This document shows positions 42,263 to 53,090 of a stretch of DNA of 59,526 bases, one piece after another. A program made the position numbers and the translations under genes. Position 1 is the first letter of the stretch, and each line of letters starts with the position of its first letter. The notes below the pieces were generated by a model, which did no database searches, was not told the origin of the DNA, and worked only from the letters and a program-made list of their open reading frames with translations. Source of the DNA: Bacteroidota bacterium (GTDB lineage Bacteria > Bacteroidota > Bacteroidia > Chitinophagales > Chitinophagaceae); assembly GCA_030706635.1 (NCBI GenBank), contig JAUZOD010000020.1, positions 1 to 59,526 of the forward strand. The letters are read 5' to 3'.

Positions 42263-43451
42263 TTTTCTGAAGCACCCCCAATTCCTTTCCCACTTTCACA
42301 AATGCTTCCACAGCCTTATCCAGGTGCTTTTTTTCATGTGCTGCACTCAGTTGCACCCGGATCCGGGCCTTTCCTTTCGGCACCACGGGAAAGAAAAAGC
42401 CAATGACATAAATACCTTCTTTCAGAAGTTTGGCGGCGAACTCCTGGGCGATCACAGCATCATACAGCATGATGGGGACAATCGGATGATCGCCCGGTTT
42501 GATCTCAAAACCGGCTTCGGTCATTCTCTCCCGGAAATATTTGGTATTAAACTCCAGACGGTCACGAAGGGTTGTGCTTTCCGCGAGCATATCCAGAATG
42601 GCTATGGAAGCTCCGACAATGGAAGGCGCGAGGGTGTTAGAAAACAAGTATGGCCGGCTTCGCTGACGAAGCAGTTCGATAATTTCCTTGCGGCCGCTGG
42701 TAAATCCGCCATTGGCGCCGCCCAGGGCCTTGCCCAGGGTTCCGGTAATTAGGTCTATCCGGCCCATGACATGGCGGTATTCGTGGGTGCCACGCCCCGT
42801 CTTTCCCAGAAATCCGGAGGAATGGGATTCATCACTCATCACAATGGCCCCGTATTGATCGGCCAGATCGCAGATCTTGTCTAACTGGGCAATGGTTCCA
42901 TCCATGCTGAAAGAACCGTCGGTTACGATAACCCGGCTCCGGGAAGATTGGGCCTGTTGCAATTGCAGCTCCAGGTCTTCCATATCATTGTGTTTATACC
43001 GGAGTCTTTTTGCTTTGCACAGCCTGACTCCGTCAATAATGGAAGCATGGTTCAGCTCATCTGATATAATGGCGTCTTCTTCAGCAAATAAAGGTTCGAA
43101 AACGCCTCCGTTGGCATCAAAAGCGGCTACATATATTATAGCGTCCTCCATACCGAGGAAGGCCGATATTTTTTTTTCCAGCTCTTTGTGGATGTCCTGG
43201 GTGCCACAGATGAAGCGGACGCTGCTCAGTCCGTATCCGCGTTCGTCCAGGGCTTTATGGGCCGCCGCGATTACGCGGGGATCGGAAGAAAGCCCCAGGT
43301 AGTTATTGGCGCAAAAATTCAACACGGTTTCCCCGTTTACGGTAATCTCAACCCCCTGGCTGCTGCCAATCACCCTTTCTGTTTTAAACAAACCCGAAGA
43401 ACGGATTTCTTCCAGCTGGCCGGCGATCCGGGATACAAAAGACTCATTCAT
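42258..43451 (-). CDS. kbl: glycine C-acetyltransferase (2-amino-3-ketobutyrate CoA ligase)
   Basis: This 397-residue PLP enzyme of the alpha-oxoamine synthase family cleaves 2-amino-3-ketobutyrate with CoA to glycine and acetyl-CoA, in threonine breakdown. [67 protein letters not shown] and [14 protein letters not shown] (PLP lysine) match Kbl closely. Serine palmitoyltransferase, a related Bacteroidota enzyme, lacks the CGTQDIH pattern. The start at 43451 (MNESFVSR) is chosen because the longer frame reads through a fold-back repeat ([10 protein letters not shown]). tdh is not nearby. Confidence 0.95.
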   Translation of the reverse strand: MNESFVSRIAGQLEEIRSSGLFKTERVIGSSQGVEITVNGETVLNFCANNYLGLSSDPRVIAAAHKALDERGYGLSSVRFICGTQDIHKELEKKISAFLGMEDAIIYVAAFDANGGVFEPLFAEEDAIISDELNHASIIDGVRLCKAKRLRYKHNDMEDLELQLQQAQSSRSRVIVTDGSFSMDGTIAQLDKICDLADQYGAIVMSDESHSSGFLGKTGRGTHEYRHVMGRIDLITGTLGKALGGANGGFTSGRKEIIELLRQRSRPYLFSNTLAPSIVGASIAILDMLAESTTLRDRLEFNTKYFRERMTEAGFEIKPGDHPIVPIMLYDAVIAQEFAAKLLKEGIYVIGFFFPVVPKGKARIRVQLSAAHEKKHLDKAVEAFVKVGKELGVLQKS

Positions 43452-43467
43452 GTGCAATATTTTTGTA

Positions 43468-43551
43468 GATGGTTGTTGGTGTATGGTAGATGGGCTTTTG
43501 TCACAAATTCCCACATGGGAGCCATTAACCATCCACTATCTACCATCCACC
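43468..43551. repeat. fold-back heptad element R6
   Basis: The left arm from 43468 (GATGGTTGTTGGTGTATGG) and the right arm (to 43551, ACCATCCACTATCTACC) pair imperfectly. The core holds ACAAATTCCCACATGGGA. Unlike most copies it lies between divergent genes, kbl and the sigma factor, so any effect there would be on promoters or leaders. Confidence 0.8.
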
Positions 43552-43628
43552 AATAGATAAAGGTACGCCATGTAACTTTTTTAAAAGTCATCCGTAATAC
43601 ATCAGGAGACAACAACCGGAAACGGCTT

Positions 43629-44111
43629 ATGACGGCTGAGGACTACAATGATTGTGTAAAGCAATATGCAGACGGGCTCTACCGGTTCATGCTGAAATCC
43701 ACCAGGCATGTGGAAGATGCGCGCGACCTGGTACAATCCGCTTTTGAGAAACTATGGGAGCACCGGGGGGATGTGAATGCCCTGAAAGGCAAGAGCTACC
43801 TCTTTACCATTGCTTATCATAAGATGATAGATCAGAACCGGAAAAGCCGGAGGATGGAATTCAGGGAAATACTCCCCGAATCAGCAGCGGAGTCCAGACC
43901 GGCGCCTCATTTAAGAAAGGTACTGGAAGAAGCGCTGGACAGATTAAATGAAAGGCAGCGATCCCTGGTTCTGCTAAAGGATTACGAAGGATATTCTTAT
44001 GAGGAGATCGGCGGCATAACCGGCCTCAATGAAAGCCAGGTAAAAGTAACCCTGCACCGGGCCCGGGTCCAATTAAAACAATATCTGGTAAGTGTGGAAA
44101 ATGTGCTTTAA
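43629..44111 (+). CDS. ECF-type RNA polymerase sigma factor
   Basis: This 160-residue sigma-70 family protein has region 2 (YADGLYRFMLKSTRHVEDAR then DLVQSAFEKLWEHR) and region 4 (LNERQRSLVLLKDYEGYSYE then EIGGITGLNESQVKVTLHRAR). No region 3 is present, as in extracytoplasmic-function factors. The next gene, 14 bases on, looks like its anti-sigma factor, and a beta-barrel follows 13 bases later, so the three form one operon ended by the terminator at 46028. The signal it responds to is not known. Confidence 0.92.
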   Translation: MTAEDYNDCVKQYADGLYRFMLKSTRHVEDARDLVQSAFEKLWEHRGDVNALKGKSYLFTIAYHKMIDQNRKSRRMEFREILPESAAESRPAPHLRKVLEEALDRLNERQRSLVLLKDYEGYSYEEIGGITGLNESQVKVTLHRARVQLKQYLVSVENVL

Positions 44112-44125
44112 CAGAAAGAAACATC

Positions 44126-45127
44126 ATGACCATTAACCGAAACAATTACGAAGAATATTTCCTCCTGTACATCGACAGGGAATTGGGCGATGCGGAGCGG
44201 CAAATGGTCGAGGATTTTGTTCGTCGTCATCCGGATCTTGAAAAGGAACTCGCCGCACTGAGGCAAACCGTTGTCCTTCCGCCGGATCTGGTATTTGAAC
44301 ATAAAGAGGCGCTGCTCCGGGATGAAAAAGAACGGCGGTTGTTTCCTCTGTATCTATGGCGTATTGCAGCAGCACTCCTCATCGTGCTGGCCGGTGGCTG
44401 GTTTCTGATGATGGCCGGGAAAACCGGGAAACAGGATCAGCCACCAGCAGATTCCCTGAAAATAGCCGTTAAAAAGGATGCAAAACATGTAAAGCCGTCA
44501 ACAGAACTGAAAACGGAAAACAGGGAGAGTTCCGCGTCCGCTAAAAAGACTTATGCAGACTTCCCGCGGTCTGGCACTTTAAGGAAAACCGGAGTTCCTG
44601 TGATCCGGCAGCAACCCGGATCGGATTTGCTTTCCCCGGATTCAAATCCGGTACAACAGAAATTAATTGCGGCGAAACAAAACCACCGCAATCCCGCCGA
44701 AACAACCAATCCGCATCCTGCAGGTGATTTTCCGCAAACGGCAGCAACTGCGAATCAGGATAATCGGCAACCTTCGATGGATCTTCCTGAAATAGCGCGG
44801 AATGAAATGTTATCTGGAACTACCATTCCACAGTCAGATCAAACGGGCAAATCGGAAATTTTAAATCCATCAACTATAAACCCGCCTTCGCCTGACTCCG
44901 ATGAGCGAAGTGCCTTTTCAAAGGGCTCCGGCGGGAAAGGCCAACCACCATCAACCATCAACGATCAACCATCAACCGCTCAAAGCATCCTGGTATTTGA
45001 CAGTAAAAACAAAACCGTTTCCGGGTTTTTTAAAAAACTATTGTCGGGTCCGCCGGAAGATGCCGTAGCAGATAATCATAGGAAAAGGGTAAGTGTAAGC
45101 GTATTTCAATTCAATCTTAAAAAATAA
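44126..45127 (+). CDS. putative anti-sigma factor with embedded repeat
   Basis: The 333-residue protein has an N-terminal helical domain (YEEYFLLYIDRELGDAERQM), a motif common in Bacteroidota anti-sigma proteins. One transmembrane helix follows near 77-97 (LWRIAAALLIVLAGGWFLMM), then a long low-complexity periplasmic region and a basic C-terminus. Residues about 247-284 (STINPPSPDSDERSAFSKGS, ending PSTINDQPST) are encoded by heptad-repeat DNA at 44865-44977, read in the orientation free of stop codons. This looks like a repeat element inserted in frame into the linker. The role is inferred from its place after the sigma factor. Confidence 0.75.
   Translation: MTINRNNYEEYFLLYIDRELGDAERQMVEDFVRRHPDLEKELAALRQTVVLPPDLVFEHKEALLRDEKERRLFPLYLWRIAAALLIVLAGGWFLMMAGKTGKQDQPPADSLKIAVKKDAKHVKPSTELKTENRESSASAKKTYADFPRSGTLRKTGVPVIRQQPGSDLLSPDSNPVQQKLIAAKQNHRNPAETTNPHPAGDFPQTAATANQDNRQPSMDLPEIARNEMLSGTTIPQSDQTGKSEILNPSTINPPSPDSDERSAFSKGSGGKGQPPSTINDQPSTAQSILVFDSKNKTVSGFFKKLLSGPPEDAVADNHRKRVSVSVFQFNLKK
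44865..44977. repeat. heptad and G+C-rich repeats inside the anti-sigma gene (R17)
   Basis: CCATCAAC-type units stand on both sides (44865-44880 and 44945-44977) of a G+C-rich stretch (44881-44936, CCCGCC to GGCGGG) that resembles the 41.65 kb repeat. Both heptad blocks have the same orientation, so this is not a fold-back. The whole segment is in frame, without a stop. Confidence 0.7.
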
Positions 45128-45140
45128 TGAGCCATATATT

Positions 45141-45971
45141 ATGAAGACGATGAAACAGGGATATATTATCCTGGGCATGCTGTGCTTTTCAATCACCGGA
45201 TTTGCCCAACAGGATTCAACAGTAAAAGCAACCGTAAAGAATGCAGCGGATACCACATTAAAACCGATGGATGAAGGACAGGACCAGGGCAGGCATAACT
45301 GGCACGACTGGCACCGGATGCATTCCAATCACATCAAACCTTCCAACCTCAGCACCAATTGGCTGGTGGTGGATCTTGGGTTTTCCAATTTTAATGACCG
45401 CACCAATTATTCCGGCGCCGGCGCCCAGGCATTTGCACCCGGTTCTGCCGACAACTGGTTTCATCTGAAGACCAATAAGTCAGTGAACGTGGACATCCTG
45501 ATTTTTATGCAACGCCTCAATATGATTAAACATGTGGTGAATCTGAAATATGGATTTGGCATCGAGCTCAATAATTACCGGTACCGGGATAATATAAAAT
45601 ATCTCACCAATCCGACGGAGGTGATCATGGATACCAAAGACTACAGTAAGAACAAACTCGCTGCAGATTATTTTACCATTCCCCTGATGCTGAATTTCAA
45701 TTTCACACCGAATCTGCGGGATGGATTCGGACTGAGTATCGGAGCAAGTGCGGGATACCTGTATTCGGCACGGCAGAAACTGATCAGCGACGAATCGGGG
45801 AAACAAAAAGAGCACGATGATTTTGATCTCCGGCCATGGAAAATCTCCTGGATCGCCGAACTCCAGCTCGGTCCCGTAAAACTATACGGATCTTATGCCA
45901 CGCAGAGTATGTTTAGAAAAGGACTGGATCAGATTCCTTATACGGTAGGCGTCCGGTTGAGCAATTGGTAA
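45141..45971 (+). CDS. outer-membrane beta-barrel protein (PorT-like)
   Basis: The 276-residue protein has a signal peptide (IILGMLCFSITGFAQQ), a short charged linker and a beta-barrel domain of about 210 residues (LSTNWLVVDLGFSNF, KYGFGIELNNYRYRDNI, GFGLSIGASAGYLYSARQ, ELQLGPVKLYGSYATQS) ending in YTVGVRLSNW, with a terminal aromatic as in outer-membrane proteins. It is the last gene of the sigma/anti-sigma operon and could be an outer-membrane sensor or the target of that regulon. The family is the PorT/outer membrane beta-barrel type by general shape. Confidence 0.78.
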   Translation: MKTMKQGYIILGMLCFSITGFAQQDSTVKATVKNAADTTLKPMDEGQDQGRHNWHDWHRMHSNHIKPSNLSTNWLVVDLGFSNFNDRTNYSGAGAQAFAPGSADNWFHLKTNKSVNVDILIFMQRLNMIKHVVNLKYGFGIELNNYRYRDNIKYLTNPTEVIMDTKDYSKNKLAADYFTIPLMLNFNFTPNLRDGFGLSIGASAGYLYSARQKLISDESGKQKEHDDFDLRPWKISWIAELQLGPVKLYGSYATQSMFRKGLDQIPYTVGVRLSNW

Positions 45972-46027
45972 ATTTTCCTTAAAATGGAAAAGATGTCTTT
46001 TATAGAATGAATCCCAGATCCAGCCCC

Positions 46028-46053
46028 GTCCCTGTTCCGCAGGGACTTTTTTT
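46028..46053 (+). terminator. rho-independent terminator of sigma operon
   Basis: GTCCCTG (46028-46034), loop TTCCG and CAGGGAC (46040-46046) form a perfect 7-bp stem followed by seven T. It ends the operon that starts at 43629. Confidence 0.9.
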
Positions 46054-46132
46054 GTTAAACCATCGAATAATTATCAACATGAAAAATATATAAGGATCAA
46101 ATTGCGTTCAAAAAATCTAAAGCCCCGTTGAT

Positions 46133-46711
46133 ATGAACGTTAAAAAGATGATCCTGGTCGGAATGGCAGCAACGAGTCTACTGGCATTCCGGGACGCAGG
46201 CAAAGGCAACAGATCTTCCCATAAACGTTTTTTTCATCGTCAGCTCGCCGGCGATGTTTCTGTGGTTATCCTGAAAGAAACCTATGAGCTCAAAGTATAT
46301 GATCAGGATGGCTGGTACGCCACTTACCCGGTGGTTTTCGGCAGTAAGTCTTTAGATGATAAAATGATGGAAGGTGATCGTAAAACGCCGGAAGGCGTTT
46401 ATCATATTGCTTCCAAACGACCCCATGAAAAATGGGACAAGATGATGCTGATTGATTTCCCAACCCAGGCGGATCTGGATAAATTCAAAGCGAGAAAAGC
46501 CAAAGGGCTGATCCCCAAAAATGCGAAGATTGGAGGCGGAATTGCCATCCATGGCACCTGGCCGCATGATGATATGGCAGTTGATCTGTATCAGAACTGG
46601 ACGAACGGATGCATTGCGCTAAAGAATGAAGATGTAGATGAACTCTACGATCTTCTCCCGATCGGTACGCAGGTGGTCATACAGAAAGAAGGAAAGCCCG
46701 GCGACGAGTAA
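46133..46711 (+). CDS. L,D-transpeptidase family protein (YkuD domain)
   Basis: The 192-residue protein has a short hydrophobic N-terminus (MILVGMAATSLLAF) and a YkuD domain: VVILKETYELKVYDQDGW, FGSKSLDDKMMEGDRKTPEG, GGIAIHGTWPHDD (conserved His) and WTNGCIALKNEDVDELYDLL with the catalytic Cys near residue 160. L,D-transpeptidases crosslink peptidoglycan or attach proteins to it through a meso-diaminopimelate link; the SxGC motif here reads TNGC. It converges with acs, one base apart. Confidence 0.9.
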   Translation: MNVKKMILVGMAATSLLAFRDAGKGNRSSHKRFFHRQLAGDVSVVILKETYELKVYDQDGWYATYPVVFGSKSLDDKMMEGDRKTPEGVYHIASKRPHEKWDKMMLIDFPTQADLDKFKARKAKGLIPKNAKIGGGIAIHGTWPHDDMAVDLYQNWTNGCIALKNEDVDELYDLLPIGTQVVIQKEGKPGDE

Positions 46712-46712
46712 A

Positions 46713-48671
46713 TTATATTTTCCCCATTTTAATTTCTTCCACTACTGCGGGATCCGTTAAGGTGCTGATATCACCCAGCTTATCCATTTCGCCTTCGGCA
46801 ATTTTGCGCAGGATGCGCCGCATGATTTTTCCACTGCGTGTTTTTGGCAACCCGGTTACAAACTGAATTTTATCCGGCTTGGCAATGGAACCGATAATTT
46901 TGGTCACCGTCGCGGCCACACTGCTTTTATCGAGGTTATTTTCTTTGCTTTCACTACCGAGGATCACAAATGCATAGATGCCCTGCCCCTTGATATCATG
47001 TGGATAACCCACCACGGCACTTTCCACTACATCCGGATGCATGTTGATGGCATTTTCCACTTCTGCCGTACCAATGCGGTGACCACTTACATTCAACACA
47101 TCATCCACCCTGCCGGTGATGCGGTAATTGCCCTCGGCATCCCGGAACGCACCATCTCCCGTAAAATACATATCCGGATAAGTGGCAAAATAATTCAGCC
47201 GGCATCTCTCATGATCCCCATAGGTGGTACGGATGATGGAGGGCCAGGGAAAACGGATACAAAGGTTTCCGGTAACGGTTGCACCGGTAGCGCCTTTATG
47301 AAATACGCCATCTTTCGCCGCATCCGATCCCGGTACGGCATGACCATTTTCATCTACAAGCACCGGGCGCACCCCCGGCAAAGGCAGCGTGGCAAAAGCA
47401 GGTTTTCCCTGGCTGATTCCGGCGAGATTGGAGATCATGATGCCCGCAGTCTCCGTTTGCCACCAGGTATCTACAATGGGACATTTATGTTTTCCAACAT
47501 GTTCATCATACCAGTGCCACGCTTCTTCATTAATGGGTTCTCCCACCGTTCCGAGCACTTTTAGAGAACTCAGGTCTTTATTTTTTAACGGCTCGAGACC
47601 ATAGCCCATCAGACTGCGAATGGCCGTGGGCGCGGTATAGAGAATGTTCACTTTATATTTATCCACGATATCCCAGAATCTTCCCGCATCGGGCCAGGAA
47701 GGAATTCCTTCGAACATAACCGTCGTGGCGCCGGCACATAATGGTCCGTATACCGTGTAGCTGTGACCGGTGATCCAGCCGATATCTGCCGTACAGAAAT
47801 AAACCTGCCCGGGCTGATACTGGAAAACGTTCACGAAACTATAGGTAGTAAAAATCATGTATCCTGCATTGGTATGCACCACGCCTTTGGGCTTGCCGGT
47901 GGAGCCGGAAGTATAGAGAATAAACAGGATATCTTCTGCGTCCATGCTTTCGGCCGTCCTGTCTTTTATACCCTGTGCATCTACTTTTTTGATCTCATCG
48001 TGCCACCAGATATCCCTTCCTTCCTTCATACTGATCTCGTTGCCCAGGCGTTTCAGCACGATCACTTTTTTCACATGCCCTGTATTTTGTAAAGCCTCAT
48101 CAATCGTATCTTTCAACAGAATATCCTTGCTGCCGCGGTGTCCGCCATCCGCAGTGATCACCAGGCTGCATTGGGCATCGTTAATCCGGTCGGCAATGCT
48201 CTGGGCTGAATAGCCGCCAAAAACCACGGAATGGATGGCGCCCATCCGTGCGCAGGCCAGCACGGCAATGGCGGCTTCGGGAACCATCGGCATATAAATG
48301 CAAATGCGATCGCCTTTTTTTACCGAATTATTTTTCAGTACCTGCACGAAACGGCAAACCTCTTCATGCAGTTCTTTAAAACTCAGGATGCGGTTCTTCT
48401 CCTTCGGATCATTCGATTCCCAAATAATGGCCGGGTGGTCGCCCTTATCTGCCAGGTGGCGGTCCAGGCAATTCTCCGTGATGTTCATTTTTGCACCCTG
48501 AAACCATCTCACCCTGGGCTCTTTAAAATTCCATTCCAACACCTTGTCCCATTTTTTCTTCCAGGTAAAATGTTCTGCAATCCCGCTCCAGAAATTCTCG
48601 GGCTGATCGATGCTTTTTTTATACTCGGAAAGATACTCTTCGAAAGAATGGATCTGATAGGGAAAGCTCAT
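46713..48671 (-). CDS. acs: acetyl-CoA synthetase (acetate-CoA ligase)
   Basis: The 652-residue AMP-forming enzyme makes acetyl-CoA from acetate. ILYTSGSTGKPKGVVHT is the AMP-binding P-loop, DTWWQTETAGIM the acetate/AMP site, YFTGDGAFRDAEGNYRITGR the hinge, and KTRSGKIMRRILRKIA contains the Lys that is acetylated in related enzymes. Length and motifs match E. coli Acs (652). The 5' region holds 13 tandem GTTGACA units that end 8 bases before the start codon. This may affect translation or transcription in a copy-number-dependent way. Confidence 0.96.
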   Translation of the reverse strand: MSFPYQIHSFEEYLSEYKKSIDQPENFWSGIAEHFTWKKKWDKVLEWNFKEPRVRWFQGAKMNITENCLDRHLADKGDHPAIIWESNDPKEKNRILSFKELHEEVCRFVQVLKNNSVKKGDRICIYMPMVPEAAIAVLACARMGAIHSVVFGGYSAQSIADRINDAQCSLVITADGGHRGSKDILLKDTIDEALQNTGHVKKVIVLKRLGNEISMKEGRDIWWHDEIKKVDAQGIKDRTAESMDAEDILFILYTSGSTGKPKGVVHTNAGYMIFTTYSFVNVFQYQPGQVYFCTADIGWITGHSYTVYGPLCAGATTVMFEGIPSWPDAGRFWDIVDKYKVNILYTAPTAIRSLMGYGLEPLKNKDLSSLKVLGTVGEPINEEAWHWYDEHVGKHKCPIVDTWWQTETAGIMISNLAGISQGKPAFATLPLPGVRPVLVDENGHAVPGSDAAKDGVFHKGATGATVTGNLCIRFPWPSIIRTTYGDHERCRLNYFATYPDMYFTGDGAFRDAEGNYRITGRVDDVLNVSGHRIGTAEVENAINMHPDVVESAVVGYPHDIKGQGIYAFVILGSESKENNLDKSSVAATVTKIIGSIAKPDKIQFVTGLPKTRSGKIMRRILRKIAEGEMDKLGDISTLTDPAVVEEIKMGKI

Positions 48672-48679
48672 ATCGTTAG

Positions 48680-48770
48680 GTTGACAGTTGACAGTTGACA
48701 GTTGACAGTTGACAGTTGACAGTTGACAGTTGACAGTTGACAGTTGACAGTTGACAGTTGACAGTTGACA
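48680..48770. repeat. (GTTGACA)13 tandem repeat upstream of acs
   Basis: The segment is exactly 91 bases, 13 perfect GTTGACA units, with no inverted partner arm. It lies 8 bases upstream of the acs start codon. On the coding strand it reads TGTCAAC. It is the same unit as in the fold-back arms but expanded in tandem, which makes slipped-strand length changes likely. Confidence 0.97.
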
Positions 48771-48827
48771 ATGGGGGATAAAATTAGGGATTAAATTTTT
48801 TATATGTAATAGAAATTTGAATTGCTT

Positions 48828-48860
48828 CTCATCTCCACATTTTCACATTTTCAAATTCTT
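48828..48860. repeat. single-arm A+T-rich repeat fragment (R16)
   Basis: CTCCACATTTTCACATTTTCA-like units (here ATTTTCACATTTTCAAATTC) resemble the right arm of the A+T-rich fold-back type at 40707. No left arm is present nearby. It is in the leader of the sugar transporter gene, about 50 bases before its ATG. Confidence 0.45.
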
Positions 48861-48908
48861 CATTGTCCATTTTTCCCTATCTTATATCCTCAAATATTAA
48901 CTGCTGAA

Positions 48909-50234
48909 ATGAAAATAAATATATTTCTGTTTCGCTGTACGATGATCGCGGCGCTGGGCGGTTTTTTATTCGGATTTGAAACCGCTGTAATTTCCGGCGC
49001 GGAGAAAACCATTCAGCACTTGTGGTCCCTGACCGCCTTCTGGCAGGGATTTACCGTTGCGGCAAGTCTTATCGGCACGGTAATCGGCGCGGCCATCGCT
49101 GGCTTACCGGCGCAAAAATGGGGAAGAAAAAAAGTATTGATGGCGATCGCCCTGATGTACCTCCTCTCTGCCATCGGCTGTGCGCTCACCTCCACCTGGT
49201 TATTATTTATCACGTCCCGGATGATCGGGGGTATCGCTGTTGGCGCATCCTCTGTGGTCGGTCCGATGTATATTTCAGAACTGGCGCCGGCTTCGGTGCG
49301 CGGCCGCCTGGCCGGAATGTTTCAGCTGAATATTGTGGCCGGTATTTTCATTGCTTATCTCACCAATTTTTTATTTGTGGGTCTGGGAGACGAGGCCTGG
49401 CGCTGGATGCTGGGCATCATGGCCATACCTGCCGGACTGTTCGCCCTCCTGCTCCGGGGCATCCCGGAAAGTCCGCGCTGGCTGATCTTAAATAATCGCG
49501 ATGCCGAAGCCGCAGCTATTTTTGCCCGCACCGGAGAGCCGGATGCCTTTAGCCTGATCCGCGAAGAGCACGCGCTCTCGAAGCTCGGTACAAAAGAAAG
49601 TCTGTTCAACGGAAAATTCCGGAAACCCATTTTATTCGCCATGTTGCTGGCCATGTTCAACCAGCTCTCCGGAATCAATGCGATCCTGTACTATGCGCCG
49701 CGCATTTTTGAAATGGCCGGTTTTGATAAGAACCATGCTTATCTGCTGCCAGTATATATTGGTGCGGCGAATCTGTTGTTCACGTTCCTGGCCATGACCA
49801 TCATTGATAAAGTGGGCAGAAAAACCTTGTTGATTACCGGGGCCATCGGCATGATCATCTTTCTTGCATTAACCGCCGGCGCATTCAGCAATACAGGACA
49901 TGCAAACAGCATGGTGCTCGTTTATCTGCTGGGCTTCATCGCTTTCTTTGCCTTTTCCCAGGGCGCGGTCATCTGGGTATTCATTTCAGAGGTCTTTCCA
50001 AATTCTGTCCGATCCCAGGGGGGATCGCTGGGCAGCTTCACACACTGGATCATGGCAGCAATTATTTCCTGGACCTTCCCGATCATCGTGGAAGGAAGCG
50101 CCAACGGCGGGTTTTATTCCTTTATATTTTATAGTCTCATGATGCTGGCCTCCCTGATCTTTATCTGGCGCGTGATGCCGGAAACGAAGGGGCGGACGCT
50201 GGAGGAGATTCAGAAGGATTTGGGGATTGCTTAG
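48909..50234 (+). CDS. sugar porter (MFS, XylE/galactose-proton type)
   Basis: The 441-residue inner-membrane transporter has 12 predicted helices. It carries the sugar-porter signatures GFLFGFETAVISGAEK at the first helix, RMIGGIAVGASSVVGPMYIS, PESPRWLIL after helix 6, NQLSGINAILYYAP and DKVGRKTLL. PETKGRTLEEI at the end is the MFS sugar-porter C-terminal motif. It probably imports a monosaccharide by proton symport. The start at 48909 gives a family-like N-terminus; 29 further upstream codons lie in a repeat-like leader. Confidence 0.93.
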   Translation: MKINIFLFRCTMIAALGGFLFGFETAVISGAEKTIQHLWSLTAFWQGFTVAASLIGTVIGAAIAGLPAQKWGRKKVLMAIALMYLLSAIGCALTSTWLLFITSRMIGGIAVGASSVVGPMYISELAPASVRGRLAGMFQLNIVAGIFIAYLTNFLFVGLGDEAWRWMLGIMAIPAGLFALLLRGIPESPRWLILNNRDAEAAAIFARTGEPDAFSLIREEHALSKLGTKESLFNGKFRKPILFAMLLAMFNQLSGINAILYYAPRIFEMAGFDKNHAYLLPVYIGAANLLFTFLAMTIIDKVGRKTLLITGAIGMIIFLALTAGAFSNTGHANSMVLVYLLGFIAFFAFSQGAVIWVFISEVFPNSVRSQGGSLGSFTHWIMAAIISWTFPIIVEGSANGGFYSFIFYSLMMLASLIFIWRVMPETKGRTLEEIQKDLGIA

Positions 50235-50242
50235 CGCTGTGC

Positions 50243-50346
50243 ATGGTATTTAGTGGATGGTATATGGTATATGGTGGATGGCAGATGGAGTTTTATTGTA
50301 AATTCGCATCTGAATATCCATATACCATCCACCATATACCATCCAC
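50243..50346. repeat. fold-back heptad element R8
   Basis: The arms are of TATATGGTGGATGG type, with the left arm longer by about two units. The core (50288-50316, AGTTTTATTGTAAATTCGCA) reads as the reverse complement of the R5 core, so the centre is directional and inverted here relative to R5. It lies between the sugar transporter and gldA, ending 12 bases before the gldA start. Confidence 0.88.
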
Positions 50347-50358
50347 GGCCCCACAACA

Positions 50359-52863
<2,505 letters not shown>

Positions 52864-52865
52864 TT

Positions 52866-52951
52866 GTTGATGGTATATGGTGGATGGTAGATGGGCTCAG
52901 ATGCGGATTTGCCGATAAGATCCATCCACCATCCACTATATACTATCCACC
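52866..52951. repeat. fold-back heptad element R9
   Basis: The left arm (52866-52894) and right arm (52920-52951) use TGGATGG/TATATGG units. The core CTCAGATGCGGATTTGCCG matches R5 and R8 with changes. The rest of the gap to 53090 holds no feature I can name; a promoter for the next gene is likely there. Confidence 0.85.
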
Positions 52952-53090
52952 CAAACCGGTCGTTCCCCCAATAAACCCTCCAATCCGCCCATCATCATTA
53001 AATTGGTTTGTCACGCAATAACGCAAACTGAATGACGTTTTTACTATCGGACGGGTTTATTTTTACTGCTTTCTGATTATTGGACATTAA

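Noticed and set aside
48680-48770. Possible CRISPR array
   Set aside because: The units are 7 bases and tandem, with no spacers, and no cas gene is present.
48680-48770. TTGACA in each unit as a row of -35 promoter boxes
   Set aside because: Bacteroidota sigma factors use a TTG at -33 with TAnnTTTG at -7; no proper -7 box is spaced to these units.
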